Assembly (NCBI GenBank): GCA_963815785.1
Contig: CAWFHZ010000002.1
Coordinates: forward strand, 1 to 64,000
DNA: 64,000 bases
Reading direction: 5' to 3'
DNA from: DATFVA01 sp963815785
GTDB taxonomy: Bacteria > Bacteroidota > Ignavibacteria > Ignavibacteriales > Ignavibacteriaceae
In this document: positions 19,147 to 27,091 of the stretch, piece after piece
How the letters are laid out: every line of letters begins with the position of its first letter
Position numbering within the stretch: the first letter of the stretch is position 1
Position numbers and translations under genes: made by a program
The notes under the pieces: model-generated
Databases searched by the model: none
What the model saw: only the letters and a program-made list of their open reading frames with translations
What the model was told of the DNA's origin: nothing

Positions 19147-19226
19147 TTTTAAAGTTCTTTAATTATTAAATTGCACTGTATATTGTTTTAAATATTAATA
19201 GAAAAGTATCAACAAATCGGAAAGAA

Positions 19227-19792
19227 ATGGCTGAATTAAAAAAACTGAACATCGGGTGCGGTAAAGACATCAGAGAAGGTTATATAAACCTTGATGTGGT
19301 TGATTACGGTGGTAATATGATTCACGATATTAATTCATTCCCTTATCCATTTGAAGAAAATACGTTTGATGAAATTTATGCCAGTCATATTCTTGAGCAT
19401 CTTGATAACTTTCATAATACTGTTACCGAGCTTTACAGGATTTCAAAACCTGATGCGAGGATAATTGTATATGCTCCTTTCTTTTTAAATACAAAATATT
19501 TTGGTGAACCCGACCATAAAATTCCGTTTTCGATAAGAACATTTGATAATTATGAATACATAGGAAACCGCAAGCTTAAATTTTATGAGAAATGGAAACT
19601 GAATCACCGGACTAATTATGAAGGCAAAGCGGAATTTGAAATTCGTTGAAAAGAAATTTATCACTTCACACTTTGCTATTCTTAAATGGATGGATTTCTT
19701 TCTGAATCTTGAACCCGTTATGTATGAAAGATTTTTTGCGGGAATTTTCTCACCCGAAGAGGTATTATTTCAAGCTGAGAGTAGTAAAATAG
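19227..19792 (+). pseudogene. SAM-dependent methyltransferase broken by two single-base insertions
   Basis: The first 139 codons encode a class I methyltransferase (LNIGCGKDIREGYINLD, FDEIYASHILEHL, ELYRISKPDARI). The frame ends at TGA 19647-19649. Removing one base at 19644 continues it as EI-VEKKFITSHFAILKW. Removing a G at 19774 then gives the family-like ending FQLRVVK and a TAG at 19790-19792, four bases before the convergent neighbour. So two +1 changes separate it from a full-length gene of about 188 codons. It may be a young pseudogene or carry sequence errors. Such genes often accompany sugar or surface-polymer modification. Confidence 0.75.
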
Positions 19793-19795
19793 AGT

Positions 19796-20161
19796 TTAAG
19801 TATTTTTTAATTTAACAGCAATCCAGATAAGAGACAACCAGCCAAGCAGAAAACAAACACCTCCGAATGGAGTAATCATTGCGAACAATTTTATCCCGGT
19901 TATTGCATACAGGTAAAGAGAAAAAGAAAAAAGTATAATTCCTGAAAGAAAAAACCATTTGGAGATTTGGAAATATCTATTACCTGCTAAAGCCAGTGAA
20001 AGCAAAACCACGCTATGAATTAGGTGATACAATACCCCTGTCTTATAAATCTCAATCATCTCCGGTGAAAGAATATTTTTAATACCGTGAGCACCAAAAG
20101 CACCTAAACCAACAGCAAGAAAGCCGGAAATTCCAGCAATTATAACCCATTTTTTATCCAT
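19796..20161 (-). CDS. DUF423 family membrane protein
   Basis: A 121-residue protein with four hydrophobic segments. The N-terminal GLGAFGAHGIK is the signature of DUF423 (YwdK/YgdD family), and ITPFGGVCFLLGW occurs in the last segment. It is an inner-membrane protein of unknown function, small and widely conserved. It is convergent with the damaged methyltransferase and has no operon partner. Confidence 0.9.
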   Translation of the reverse strand: MDKKWVIIAGISGFLAVGLGAFGAHGIKNILSPEMIEIYKTGVLYHLIHSVVLLSLALAGNRYFQISKWFFLSGIILFSFSLYLYAITGIKLFAMITPFGGVCFLLGWLSLIWIAVKLKNT

Positions 20162-20263
20162 TACTAATCTCCGTTTATCTATGAACCATTTTAATTTCCA
20201 TTGAATAGTAGAAAGTAAAATTGCTAAATTACCTGACTAATAATAATTAACAGAACAATTAAA

Positions 20264-20611
20264 ATGAAAACTTTACAAAAATTGATTTTGCCTGCATTAT
20301 TGCTGGCTGCAATTCTTATAATTTATTTTATTTATTTTGCCCCTAAAGATGAACTTGGTCTGTATTCAAATTTTGATACAAATAATAATGGGAATAAAGA
20401 AATAAAAGTGGTATTGGTTCATGAAAAAGGAATTCAGACCGATCCGGTTAATCAAAGTTCTACTTTTTATGCGTCAGATGCAAAGGGAGTTCAGCAGCTT
20501 GTCCAGGCGCCTTATCCCTTACCCAACGGAATAGAGCAATCGGATATAATTATTTTAAGAGGTCATCTGCACGAAGATCATTTTCACGCTACTGAAGTTT
20601 CTTTACCTTAG
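20264..20611 (+). CDS. CcmE-like OB-fold protein lacking the heme-binding tail
   Basis: A 115-residue protein with one N-terminal membrane helix (ILPALLLAAILIIYFIYF) and a soluble part of beta strands. Its C-terminal half, GIEQSDIIILRGHLHEDHFHATEV, resembles the end of the CcmE OB-fold (vvvxGxxxxgxFxAxxv). CcmE, the periplasmic heme chaperone of cytochrome c maturation, continues with a heme-attaching histidine and a CPSKY-like tail; here the protein stops before that. No other ccm genes are nearby. It lies five bases before uvrB. It may be a CcmE relative with a different ligand, and this identification is moderate. Confidence 0.6.
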   Translation: MKTLQKLILPALLLAAILIIYFIYFAPKDELGLYSNFDTNNNGNKEIKVVLVHEKGIQTDPVNQSSTFYASDAKGVQQLVQAPYPLPNGIEQSDIIILRGHLHEDHFHATEVSLP

Positions 20612-20616
20612 ATATT

Positions 20617-22632
20617 ATGAGAGATAAATTCGAATTAATCTCAAATTATAAGCCTTCAGGCGATCAGCCGGAAGCGATTAAACAGCTAACCAAAGGGCTG
20701 ATAAGTGATGATAAATATCAGACTTTGCTCGGAGTAACCGGAAGCGGTAAAACATTTACAATTTCTAATGTTATAGCGGAAGTCAATAAACCCACACTTA
20801 TCATTTCACATAACAAAACTCTTGCTGCACAGCTTTACTCAGAGTTCAAATCATTCTTTCCGAATAATGCGGTCGAGTTTTTTATAAGCTATTACGATTA
20901 TTATCAGCCTGAAGCGTATGTTGTCTCAAGCGATCTCTATATAGAAAAGGATTTTTCTATTAATGAAGAGATTGACAGGTTAAGACTGAAAGCAACAACT
21001 GCCCTGATTGAAGGCAGAAAAGATGTGATTGTTGTTGCTTCAGTAAGTTGCATTTATGGGATAGGTGCTCCACAGGATTTTGCTGACCAGATAATTTTTC
21101 TACGGCAGGGGATGAAGATTCCGAGAAAGAAATTGTTGAGGGATTTAATAGATATCCATTTTGTCAGAAATGATATTGATTTCAGCCGTGGAACTTTCCG
21201 TGCAAGAGGGGATGTAATCGAAATTATTCCTGCATATCAATATGAAGAAGCAGTAAGAGTTGAATTCTGGGATGATGAAATTGAAAAACTTTCTATTATT
21301 GATTCTGTTACTGGGGAAGTATTAAGAGAAATAGATTCTCATCCAATTTATCCGACTAAATATTTTGTTTCAGATCGGGAACATGTACAGAAATCTATCT
21401 ATAGTATTGAACAGGAACTTGAAGATCGTTTAAAGTATTTCCGATCTGAAGAAAAATATCTTGAAGCTCAAAGAATTGAACAGAGGACTAAATTCGATAT
21501 TGAAATGATGAAGGAAATTGGTTATTGCTCAGGTATTGAAAACTATTCTAGGCATCTGGATGGAAGAACGCCGGGGACGAGACCATATAATCTTATGGAT
21601 TATTTTCCGAAAGATTTTCTTTGCGTTATTGATGAATCCCATGTTACTGTACCTCAAATCAGGGGAATGTATAAGGGTGACAGATCGAGAAAAGAAACTC
21701 TTGTTGAATATGGATTCAGACTTCCATCTGCGTTAGATAACCGCCCGATGAAATTTGAAGAGTTTGAAGGAATGCTGCATCAGGTGATTTTTGTAAGTGC
21801 TACTCCAGCTGATTTTGAACTGGAGAAAAGCGGGGGAGTTGTTGTTGAACAGATTATTCGTCCTACAGGTCTTCTTGATCCCGAAATTCAGGTCAGACCA
21901 ATAAAGGGACAAATTGATGATCTTATTGGTGAAGTCAGGATCAGAGCTGAAAAAAATGAAAAGATTCTTGTAACTACCCTGACTAAGAAGATGGCGGAAG
22001 ATCTTTCTGATTATCTAGATAAAATCGGAATTCGGGTAAGGTATATTCACAGCGATATCGATGCTCTTGAGCGGGTAGAAATATTAAGAGATTTAAGAAT
22101 TGGTGAATTTGATGTGCTCGTTGGAGTAAATCTTTTGAGGGAAGGATTAGATTTACCTGAAGTTTCTCTTGTTGCTATAATTGATGCCGATAAAGAAGGT
22201 TTCCTGAGGAGCGAAAGATCACTTATGCAAACTGCAGGGAGAACCGCAAGAAATGTAAATGGCATAGTTATTATGTATGCCGACAGAATTACAGAATCGA
22301 TGAGAAAGACAATAGAAGAAACAATAAGGCGCCGAAAGCTTCAGAAAGAATACAATGACAAACATGGTATTGAGCCTAAGACTATATACAAAAGTCTGGA
22401 GGAAATAATGTCCTCAACTTCAATTGCGGATATAAGAAAGAAAGAAGATCAGGAAGATTTTTCCTTTTCAAAAGTTGCCGAACCAGTTCTTAAATATATG
22501 AGTAACGATCAGAAAAAGGATTTAATCGAAGAATTAACGGATCAGATGCATCAGGCAGCAAAAGATCTGGAGTTTGAAAAAGCAGCACATTTAAGAGATG
22601 AAATTCAGCGAATGAAAAAAATGCTAAAATAG
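20617..22632 (+). CDS. uvrB: Excinuclease ABC subunit B
   Basis: A 671-residue UvrB of normal length. Walker A is GVTGSGKT, the damage-probing beta-hairpin is YYDYYQPEAYV, and the DEAD-like box is DESH. Helicase motifs VSATP, GVNLLREGLDLPEV and QTAGRTARN are present. The C-terminal UVR motif (DLEFEKAAHLRDEI) binds UvrC. It works with UvrA and UvrC in nucleotide excision repair. The stop is four bases from the convergent truA stop, and no terminator is visible between them. Confidence 0.98.
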   Translation: MRDKFELISNYKPSGDQPEAIKQLTKGLISDDKYQTLLGVTGSGKTFTISNVIAEVNKPTLIISHNKTLAAQLYSEFKSFFPNNAVEFFISYYDYYQPEAYVVSSDLYIEKDFSINEEIDRLRLKATTALIEGRKDVIVVASVSCIYGIGAPQDFADQIIFLRQGMKIPRKKLLRDLIDIHFVRNDIDFSRGTFRARGDVIEIIPAYQYEEAVRVEFWDDEIEKLSIIDSVTGEVLREIDSHPIYPTKYFVSDREHVQKSIYSIEQELEDRLKYFRSEEKYLEAQRIEQRTKFDIEMMKEIGYCSGIENYSRHLDGRTPGTRPYNLMDYFPKDFLCVIDESHVTVPQIRGMYKGDRSRKETLVEYGFRLPSALDNRPMKFEEFEGMLHQVIFVSATPADFELEKSGGVVVEQIIRPTGLLDPEIQVRPIKGQIDDLIGEVRIRAEKNEKILVTTLTKKMAEDLSDYLDKIGIRVRYIHSDIDALERVEILRDLRIGEFDVLVGVNLLREGLDLPEVSLVAIIDADKEGFLRSERSLMQTAGRTARNVNGIVIMYADRITESMRKTIEETIRRRKLQKEYNDKHGIEPKTIYKSLEEIMSSTSIADIRKKEDQEDFSFSKVAEPVLKYMSNDQKKDLIEELTDQMHQAAKDLEFEKAAHLRDEIQRMKKMLK

Positions 22633-22636
22633 ATGT

Positions 22637-23422
22637 TTATATTTTAATAAATGAATTGAAGTCTTCTTTAAGCTTATCGCCTTTATAAATAACCTGTTCC
22701 AAAAACAATCCTGAAGGAGGCGCTGTAAACTTTGCCGGCTCTTTTGATTTTGTAATAAGAAAAATTTTCAGATCGGCTTCTGATAAATTTCCTCTTCCGG
22801 TTTCTACAAGCACTCCAACCATTCTCCTTACCATTTTCCACAAAAAATGAGATCCGATTATTCTTATTAAAATTATACTCCCGTCTTTTTTTAACTGAAT
22901 ATCTTCTATCAAAACTTTGGTTGATTTCTCAAAAGGATTTTGATCTGAAAAAGATGAATAATCATGCATTCCAATAAATATTCTTGATGCTTTTTCCATC
23001 GCGCTAAAATCAAGTTTATCCTTAATCCACCAGACATAATTTTTACCAAAAGCTGTTCTTCTGGTGGAAATCTGGTAAATATAACTTCTTTTTAATGCAT
23101 CATGTCTTGAATGAAAATTGGGATAAATTTTTTCAACATCCAGAATATTTATATCGTGTGGAAGAAGATCGTTTAGTTTCAGCCTTATAATTTCCGGGGC
23201 AAGTACTGTTTTAACATCTAAATGAGCAACCTGGCAAAGAGCATGAACACCGCTGTCGGTTCTGCCCGAGCCCTGAATATCAAAACTTTCTTTATTAAAA
23301 ATTTTTTCGGCAGATTCAAATAAAGCCCCCTGAATTGTTTTGGTAGATTTTTGTCCCGGTTGCTTTTGCCATCCGGAGTAACGGGTACCATCATATTCAA
23401 TAAGTAATTTAAAACGAGACAA
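22637..23422 (-). CDS. truA: tRNA pseudouridine(38-40) synthase
   Basis: A 261-residue TruA. The catalytic aspartate lies in GSGRTDSGVHA. RYSGWQKQPGQ and FLWKMVRRMVGVLVETG are typical family blocks. It isomerises U38-U40 in the anticodon stem-loop. It is the last gene of a queE-queD-truA tRNA-modification operon, two bases after queD. Confidence 0.96.
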   Translation of the reverse strand: MSRFKLLIEYDGTRYSGWQKQPGQKSTKTIQGALFESAEKIFNKESFDIQGSGRTDSGVHALCQVAHLDVKTVLAPEIIRLKLNDLLPHDINILDVEKIYPNFHSRHDALKRSYIYQISTRRTAFGKNYVWWIKDKLDFSAMEKASRIFIGMHDYSSFSDQNPFEKSTKVLIEDIQLKKDGSIILIRIIGSHFLWKMVRRMVGVLVETGRGNLSEADLKIFLITKSKEPAKFTAPPSGLFLEQVIYKGDKLKEDFNSFIKI

Positions 23423-23424
23423 TT

Positions 23425-23838
23425 CTAAAGTTCCGTTTCTTCTTCTGCATAATCATCAATAGATTCGAAAATCCTGACTCTTAATTTATTCACGTTAGAA
23501 GGCATCTCTTGTTCTTTAATTTTGTGAAGAATGTATTTGCAAATGTTTTCAACTGTCGATTGAAATTCCACAATCACTTTTTTTGATTTCATTGATTCTA
23601 AAAATTCTATTATTAGTTTATCTTTTTCATATACCATAAAAGCATGATCAAGGTCCTCGACAATTGGATTAACTATCTTTTTCAGGTCGTAATAATCCAT
23701 AATCATTCCGTTATTATCAATATCACCTTCAAGCTCAACAAACATTCTATATGAATGACCATGAATATTTTTACACTTCCCAAAATGTTTTGGTAAACGG
23801 TGTCCCATTTCCCAGTGAAATTCTTTTGCAATTTTCAT
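23425..23838 (-). CDS. queD: 6-carboxy-5,6,7,8-tetrahydropterin synthase
   Basis: A 137-residue QueD/PTPS-family enzyme. Zinc-binding histidines lie in FHWEMGHRL and IHGHSY, with the catalytic cysteine in GKCKN. An acidic DLDHAFM motif and C-terminal RIFESIDDYAE complete the active site. It converts dihydroneopterin triphosphate to 6-carboxytetrahydropterin, the second step to queuosine. It shares one base with queE, its next-step enzyme. Confidence 0.93.
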   Translation of the reverse strand: MKIAKEFHWEMGHRLPKHFGKCKNIHGHSYRMFVELEGDIDNNGMIMDYYDLKKIVNPIVEDLDHAFMVYEKDKLIIEFLESMKSKKVIVEFQSTVENICKYILHKIKEQEMPSNVNKLRVRIFESIDDYAEEETEL

Positions 23839-24491
23839 CAGACTCCTTTTGTGTCAGGCTGCCAGATAAATTTATGCATTTGCAATTGAAACCTTGCATT
23901 AATTTTATCTTCGAGCATCCAATCAACCAGGGTTACAGGTTCAAGTTTATTAAAAACAACAGAGAGAAGAATTTTACATTTGTTATAAAGATCGTATTTA
24001 TTAATTATTTCCTTAGTCCAATTATAATCTTCACGATTGCCTATTACGAATTTGATTTCATCATCTTGTTTGAGATAATTAATGTTATCATAAAGGTTTT
24101 TTTTCATCATTCCGCTTGAAGGACATTTCAAATCCATTATTATATTAACGCGTTCATCGATATCCTTTATCGGAAGACTTCCTCCTGTTTCCAGCAAAAC
24201 TTCAAAACCTTCGTCGCAAAGTTTCTTCATTAAAAATCTGCACTCATCTTCCTGAACCAGCGGTTCTCCGCCTGTAATTTCAACGAGTTTGCAATCGTAT
24301 CCTTTTACTTTCTCAATTACCTGGTCGATTGAATATTCTTTTCCTTCATAAAAAGCATATTCAGTATCGCAATAAGTGCAGCGTAAATTACAATAAGTTA
24401 AGCGGATAAAAACGCAAGGTAAACCCGCCTTGCTGCTTTCTCCCTGCACAGATACATATATTTCGTTGATTTTTAGCATATTATCAAACAT
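23838..24491 (-). CDS. queE: 7-carboxy-7-deazaguanine synthase (radical SAM)
   Basis: A 217-residue radical SAM enzyme. The 4Fe-4S motif CNLRCTYC follows FIRLTY, EITGGEPL is the SAM-binding GGE motif, and the N-terminal SVQGES contacts substrate. It acts directly after QueD in preQ0 synthesis. A start at the fifth codon (MLKINEIYVSVQG) is also possible. It is the first gene of a queE-queD-truA operon. queA is 26 kb away; queC, queF and tgt are not in the window. Confidence 0.95.
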   Translation of the reverse strand: MFDNMLKINEIYVSVQGESSKAGLPCVFIRLTYCNLRCTYCDTEYAFYEGKEYSIDQVIEKVKGYDCKLVEITGGEPLVQEDECRFLMKKLCDEGFEVLLETGGSLPIKDIDERVNIIMDLKCPSSGMMKKNLYDNINYLKQDDEIKFVIGNREDYNWTKEIINKYDLYNKCKILLSVVFNKLEPVTLVDWMLEDKINARFQLQMHKFIWQPDTKGV

Positions 24492-24530
24492 TTTAATAAT
24501 AACAGGATAATTAATTTAGTAAAGAATACA

Positions 24531-24561
24531 TTGACATAAAATGCTTTATTCTCTATATTTG
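24531..24561 (+). promoter_or_regulatory. Promoter of rpsT
   Basis: TTGACA at 24531-24536 and TATATTTG at 24554-24561 (exact TAnnTTTG) are separated by 17 bases. The start of transcription falls about 30 bases before the rpsT ATG. This is among the clearest promoters in the window, as expected for a ribosomal gene. Confidence 0.75.
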
Positions 24562-24600
24562 ATGTCTATTATTTTATTAAATGCGAGGATTTGAGGAAAA

Positions 24601-24867
24601 ATGGCAAATCATAAATCGGCAAAGAAAAGAATTCGGACAAATGAAAGAAAAAGAATTGCTAATAAGAGTTATGAGTCAATGTTAAAGACACACTTTAAAA
24701 AGGCACTTGATTCCGATAAAAAAGAAGATGCTGAAAAATTATATAAAGAAGCCGTTTCTATTATAGACAGAGGAGCAACAAAAGGAATTATCCATAAAAA
24801 TAATGCTTCAAGAAAAAAAGCTCTGTTGACAAAACATTTTAATGGTTTGAACAAAGAAAATAAATAA
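24601..24867 (+). CDS. rpsT: 30S ribosomal protein S20
   Basis: An 88-residue, lysine/arginine-rich helical protein starting MANHKSAKKRIRTNERKR, the S20 signature, with KGIIHKNNASRKKALL near the end. It binds 16S rRNA early in 30S assembly. It is monocistronic, with its own promoter and terminator. Confidence 0.98.
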   Translation: MANHKSAKKRIRTNERKRIANKSYESMLKTHFKKALDSDKKEDAEKLYKEAVSIIDRGATKGIIHKNNASRKKALLTKHFNGLNKENK

Positions 24868-24892
24868 GAATAAAATTTTATGTATCTATAAC

Positions 24893-24916
24893 AGCCCTCA
24901 TTTTGAGGGCTTTTTT
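24893..24916 (+). terminator. Terminator of rpsT
   Basis: An eight-pair stem AGCCCTCA/TGAGGGCT with a three-base loop, followed by six Ts, 25 bases after the stop codon. Confidence 0.93.
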
Positions 24917-25022
24917 ATTTCATTTTAAGAATATGGGGAAAATTATAAACTAATATTAATCCTTTAATATGCTTATTTTATGAGAAAGAAAAATATTTTT
25001 CATTTAATTTCGGGAAGATAAG

Positions 25023-25523
25023 ATGCACGAAAAAAGTATAGTATTATTAAACAAAGCTGTAGGTGACGAACTTTCAGCCGTTCACCAATATATGTATTTC
25101 CATTTTCATTGCGATGATCAGGGATATGATTTGCTGGCAAATTTATTTAAAAGAACAGCAATAGCTGAAATGCTTCACATTGAAAGACTTGCTGAAAGAA
25201 TTTTATTTCTTAAAGGTGAAGTAGAGATGACTGCTACTGATAAAGTACAAAAAGTTCTTGAAGTAGAGGGTATGCTTAAACTTGCAGCGAAAATGGAAGA
25301 GGATAGCGCGAGGGAATATAATATTTGGGCGAATGAATGTGCTGCAAATGCTGATTCTGTTTCCAAACAATTGTTTGAAAGCCTGGTAACTGAAGAAGAA
25401 ACACACTTCGACCAGTACGATACTGAATTGGATAATCTTAAAAAGTTCGGACCAAATTACCTTGCCCTTCAATCGATAGAAAGAAGTAAAGGAAGAGATA
25501 CCGGAGCGGCACCTGTCAAATAA
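25023..25523 (+). CDS. bfr: Bacterioferritin
   Basis: A 166-residue four-helix ferritin-like protein. Diiron ligands are E16 (in GDELSAVHQY), E49/H52 (AEMLHIERL), an E in KMEEDSAREY, and EETHFDQY near residue 125. M50 sits where bacterioferritins place the axial heme ligand, so heme binding at the dimer interface is plausible. It oxidises and stores iron. GGGAAGAT precedes the ATG. It ends before a clear terminator. Confidence 0.92.
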   Translation: MHEKSIVLLNKAVGDELSAVHQYMYFHFHCDDQGYDLLANLFKRTAIAEMLHIERLAERILFLKGEVEMTATDKVQKVLEVEGMLKLAAKMEEDSAREYNIWANECAANADSVSKQLFESLVTEEETHFDQYDTELDNLKKFGPNYLALQSIERSKGRDTGAAPVK

Positions 25524-25545
25524 TTTTATGTAATTATTTCATTAA

Positions 25546-25573
25546 TAGCCGGGTAATTCCGGCTAGTATTTTT
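25546..25573 (+). terminator. Terminator of the bacterioferritin gene
   Basis: A seven-pair stem TAGCCGG/CCGGCTA with a six-base loop, followed by GTATTTTT. Confidence 0.85.
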
Positions 25574-25717
25574 CATCCCTTCATATTTTTCTCCAAAAAT
25601 TGCGACAAATCTGACAACAGTATTTATTCCCACCTAATAAAACGAAAAAATTTCCGCAAAATATACTGGCAAACGATTTGCTATATATAGATGTAACTAG
25701 TTGAGTGGAGGTTTTTT

Positions 25718-25822
25718 ATGAACATAGAAGCTATACTGATTCTGGCGCAGGTTTTTTTCCTGATATTTCTTGGATTAAAATTCTACAAAAAGGTTCTTAA
25801 CAACCGGATCAGAATTAAATAA
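25718..25822 (+). CDS. 34-residue single-pass membrane peptide
   Basis: A short frame, ATG 25718 to TAA 25822. It is preceded by GTGGAGGT (25705-25712), one of the best Shine-Dalgarno sequences in the window. The peptide has an acidic start (MNIEA), one hydrophobic helix (ILILAQVFFLIFLGL) and a basic end (KFYKKVLNNRIRIK), the build of a small inner-membrane peptide with its C-terminus inside. No family is recognised. It lies alone between bacterioferritin and a secreted cupredoxin. It may be a real small protein or the leader of a downstream transcript. Confidence 0.5.
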   Translation: MNIEAILILAQVFFLIFLGLKFYKKVLNNRIRIK

Positions 25823-25928
25823 TTTCTTTTCTTGGGGATGAATGTCCCCATTCCCGGGTCCAAACACACTATCCTTTCGATATCTTTTTAATCTCCTCAT
25901 TTACAAATATTTTAGAAAGGATCGTGTT

Positions 25929-26852
25929 ATGAATAGGAAATTCACTATTCGTTTACTGGTTATTTTTCTCGGACTATTGCTTCTTTCCTCCTCATCTTTT
26001 TGTACAAATCATACGGTCACCGTCCAGAGTTATTCATTTTCTCCCGGTACGGTTAATGCTTCTGTTGGCGATACAATTACCTGGCAATGGGTTAACGGTT
26101 CTCATACAACCACTTGTGATGGTACCTCTTCGGGAACAGTATTACCTGCCGGTGCTACCCCCTGGGATTCTCCTATAAATAGTACAGTCACTTCTTTTTC
26201 TTATGTAATTGCCGTTGAGGGTGAATATGATTATGTGTGTACATTTCATTATCCAGGCATGCCGGCTGGTGTTATCTTGGCATCTTCTTTACCAGTAGAA
26301 TTAACCTCTTTCACTGCAAGATTAAGTAATGAGGTTGTAACTTTAAACTGGCAAACTGCTACCGAAAAAAATAATAAAGGATTTGAGCTTCAAAGAAAAA
26401 CAGGATCTGACTGGGAAAATATTTCTTTTGTTCAGGGACATGGAACCAGCACGGAAAAGAACAACTATGTTTTTAACGATGATATCAGGAATCTGAAATC
26501 AGATGAAATATATTACAGATTAAAGCAAATCGATTATAATGGAAGTTATGAATTCAGTTCAGAAGTTCTTGTAAATAAAAATATTCCGGTTGAATTTAGT
26601 TTAAAGCAAAACTTTCCTAATCCCTTCAATCCGAATACACAAATAAATTTTTCTATTCCTAAAAATTCTAATGTATTGCTTAAAGTATATGATTCCAATG
26701 GAAGTGAAATTGCAACATTAGTAAACGGGAATAAAGCTGCAGGCAACTATCAGGTTAATTTTGATGCTTCAAAGTATGCAAGCGGGATATACTATTACAC
26801 ACTTAGTGCAGGTTCTTTTACCTATACGAGAAAAATGATTTTGATGAAATAA
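25929..26852 (+). CDS. Secreted cupredoxin-domain protein with type IX sorting domain
   Basis: A 307-residue exported protein. The ATG at 25929 has AAAGG upstream and starts a signal peptide (LLVIFLGLLLLSSSSFC). Residues about 25-120 form a plastocyanin/azurin-like domain with copper ligands His (NGSHTTTC), Cys and His (VCTFHYPGM) and Met, a complete type 1 site. A linker typical of Ignavibacteria (LPVELTSFTARL) follows. The last 85 residues, starting FPNPFNPNTQI and ending YTRKMILMK, are a type IX secretion C-terminal sorting domain. It is probably a cell-surface electron carrier or copper binder. Confidence 0.87.
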   Translation: MNRKFTIRLLVIFLGLLLLSSSSFCTNHTVTVQSYSFSPGTVNASVGDTITWQWVNGSHTTTCDGTSSGTVLPAGATPWDSPINSTVTSFSYVIAVEGEYDYVCTFHYPGMPAGVILASSLPVELTSFTARLSNEVVTLNWQTATEKNNKGFELQRKTGSDWENISFVQGHGTSTEKNNYVFNDDIRNLKSDEIYYRLKQIDYNGSYEFSSEVLVNKNIPVEFSLKQNFPNPFNPNTQINFSIPKNSNVLLKVYDSNGSEIATLVNGNKAAGNYQVNFDASKYASGIYYYTLSAGSFTYTRKMILMK

Positions 26853-26879
26853 ATCGTAGACATTTTCATATTTAAAATT

Positions 26880-26910
26880 GCCGGAAGTTTATCACTTCCG
26901 GCTTTTTATT
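26880..26910 (+). terminator. Terminator of the cupredoxin gene
   Basis: A nine-pair stem GCCGGAAGT/ACTTCCGGC, loop TTATC, then TTTTTATTTT. Confidence 0.93.
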
Positions 26911-27037
26911 TTATATACCTGATCTCATGATTCCTACGTTAAGAATTATTAAAGGTATAGGACAGCCTTCTTAATTTCCCATTCGTTTTTAAACATTGTT
27001 TTTACTAAAGAAGAATCCTAAACGAAGAAATGGAAAT

Positions 27038-27071
27038 AAAAAAACTCCGGTTGTTAGAGCCGGAGTTTTTT
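27038..27071 (-). terminator. Terminator of the Ig-like lipoprotein gene
   Basis: The stem CTCCGG/CCGGAG extends through A/T pairs on both sides. Read on the minus strand it ends in a T-run of seven; the other side is also T-rich, so it may act in both directions. It lies about 20 bases after the stop codon at 27092. Confidence 0.85.
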
Positions 27072-27091
27072 AATGTTATTCAAGAAACGAA

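Noticed and set aside
23000..24600. preQ1 riboswitch upstream of queE or queD
   Set aside because: The leader of queE is short and AT-rich with no recognisable preQ1 pseudoknot or conserved C-rich loop.
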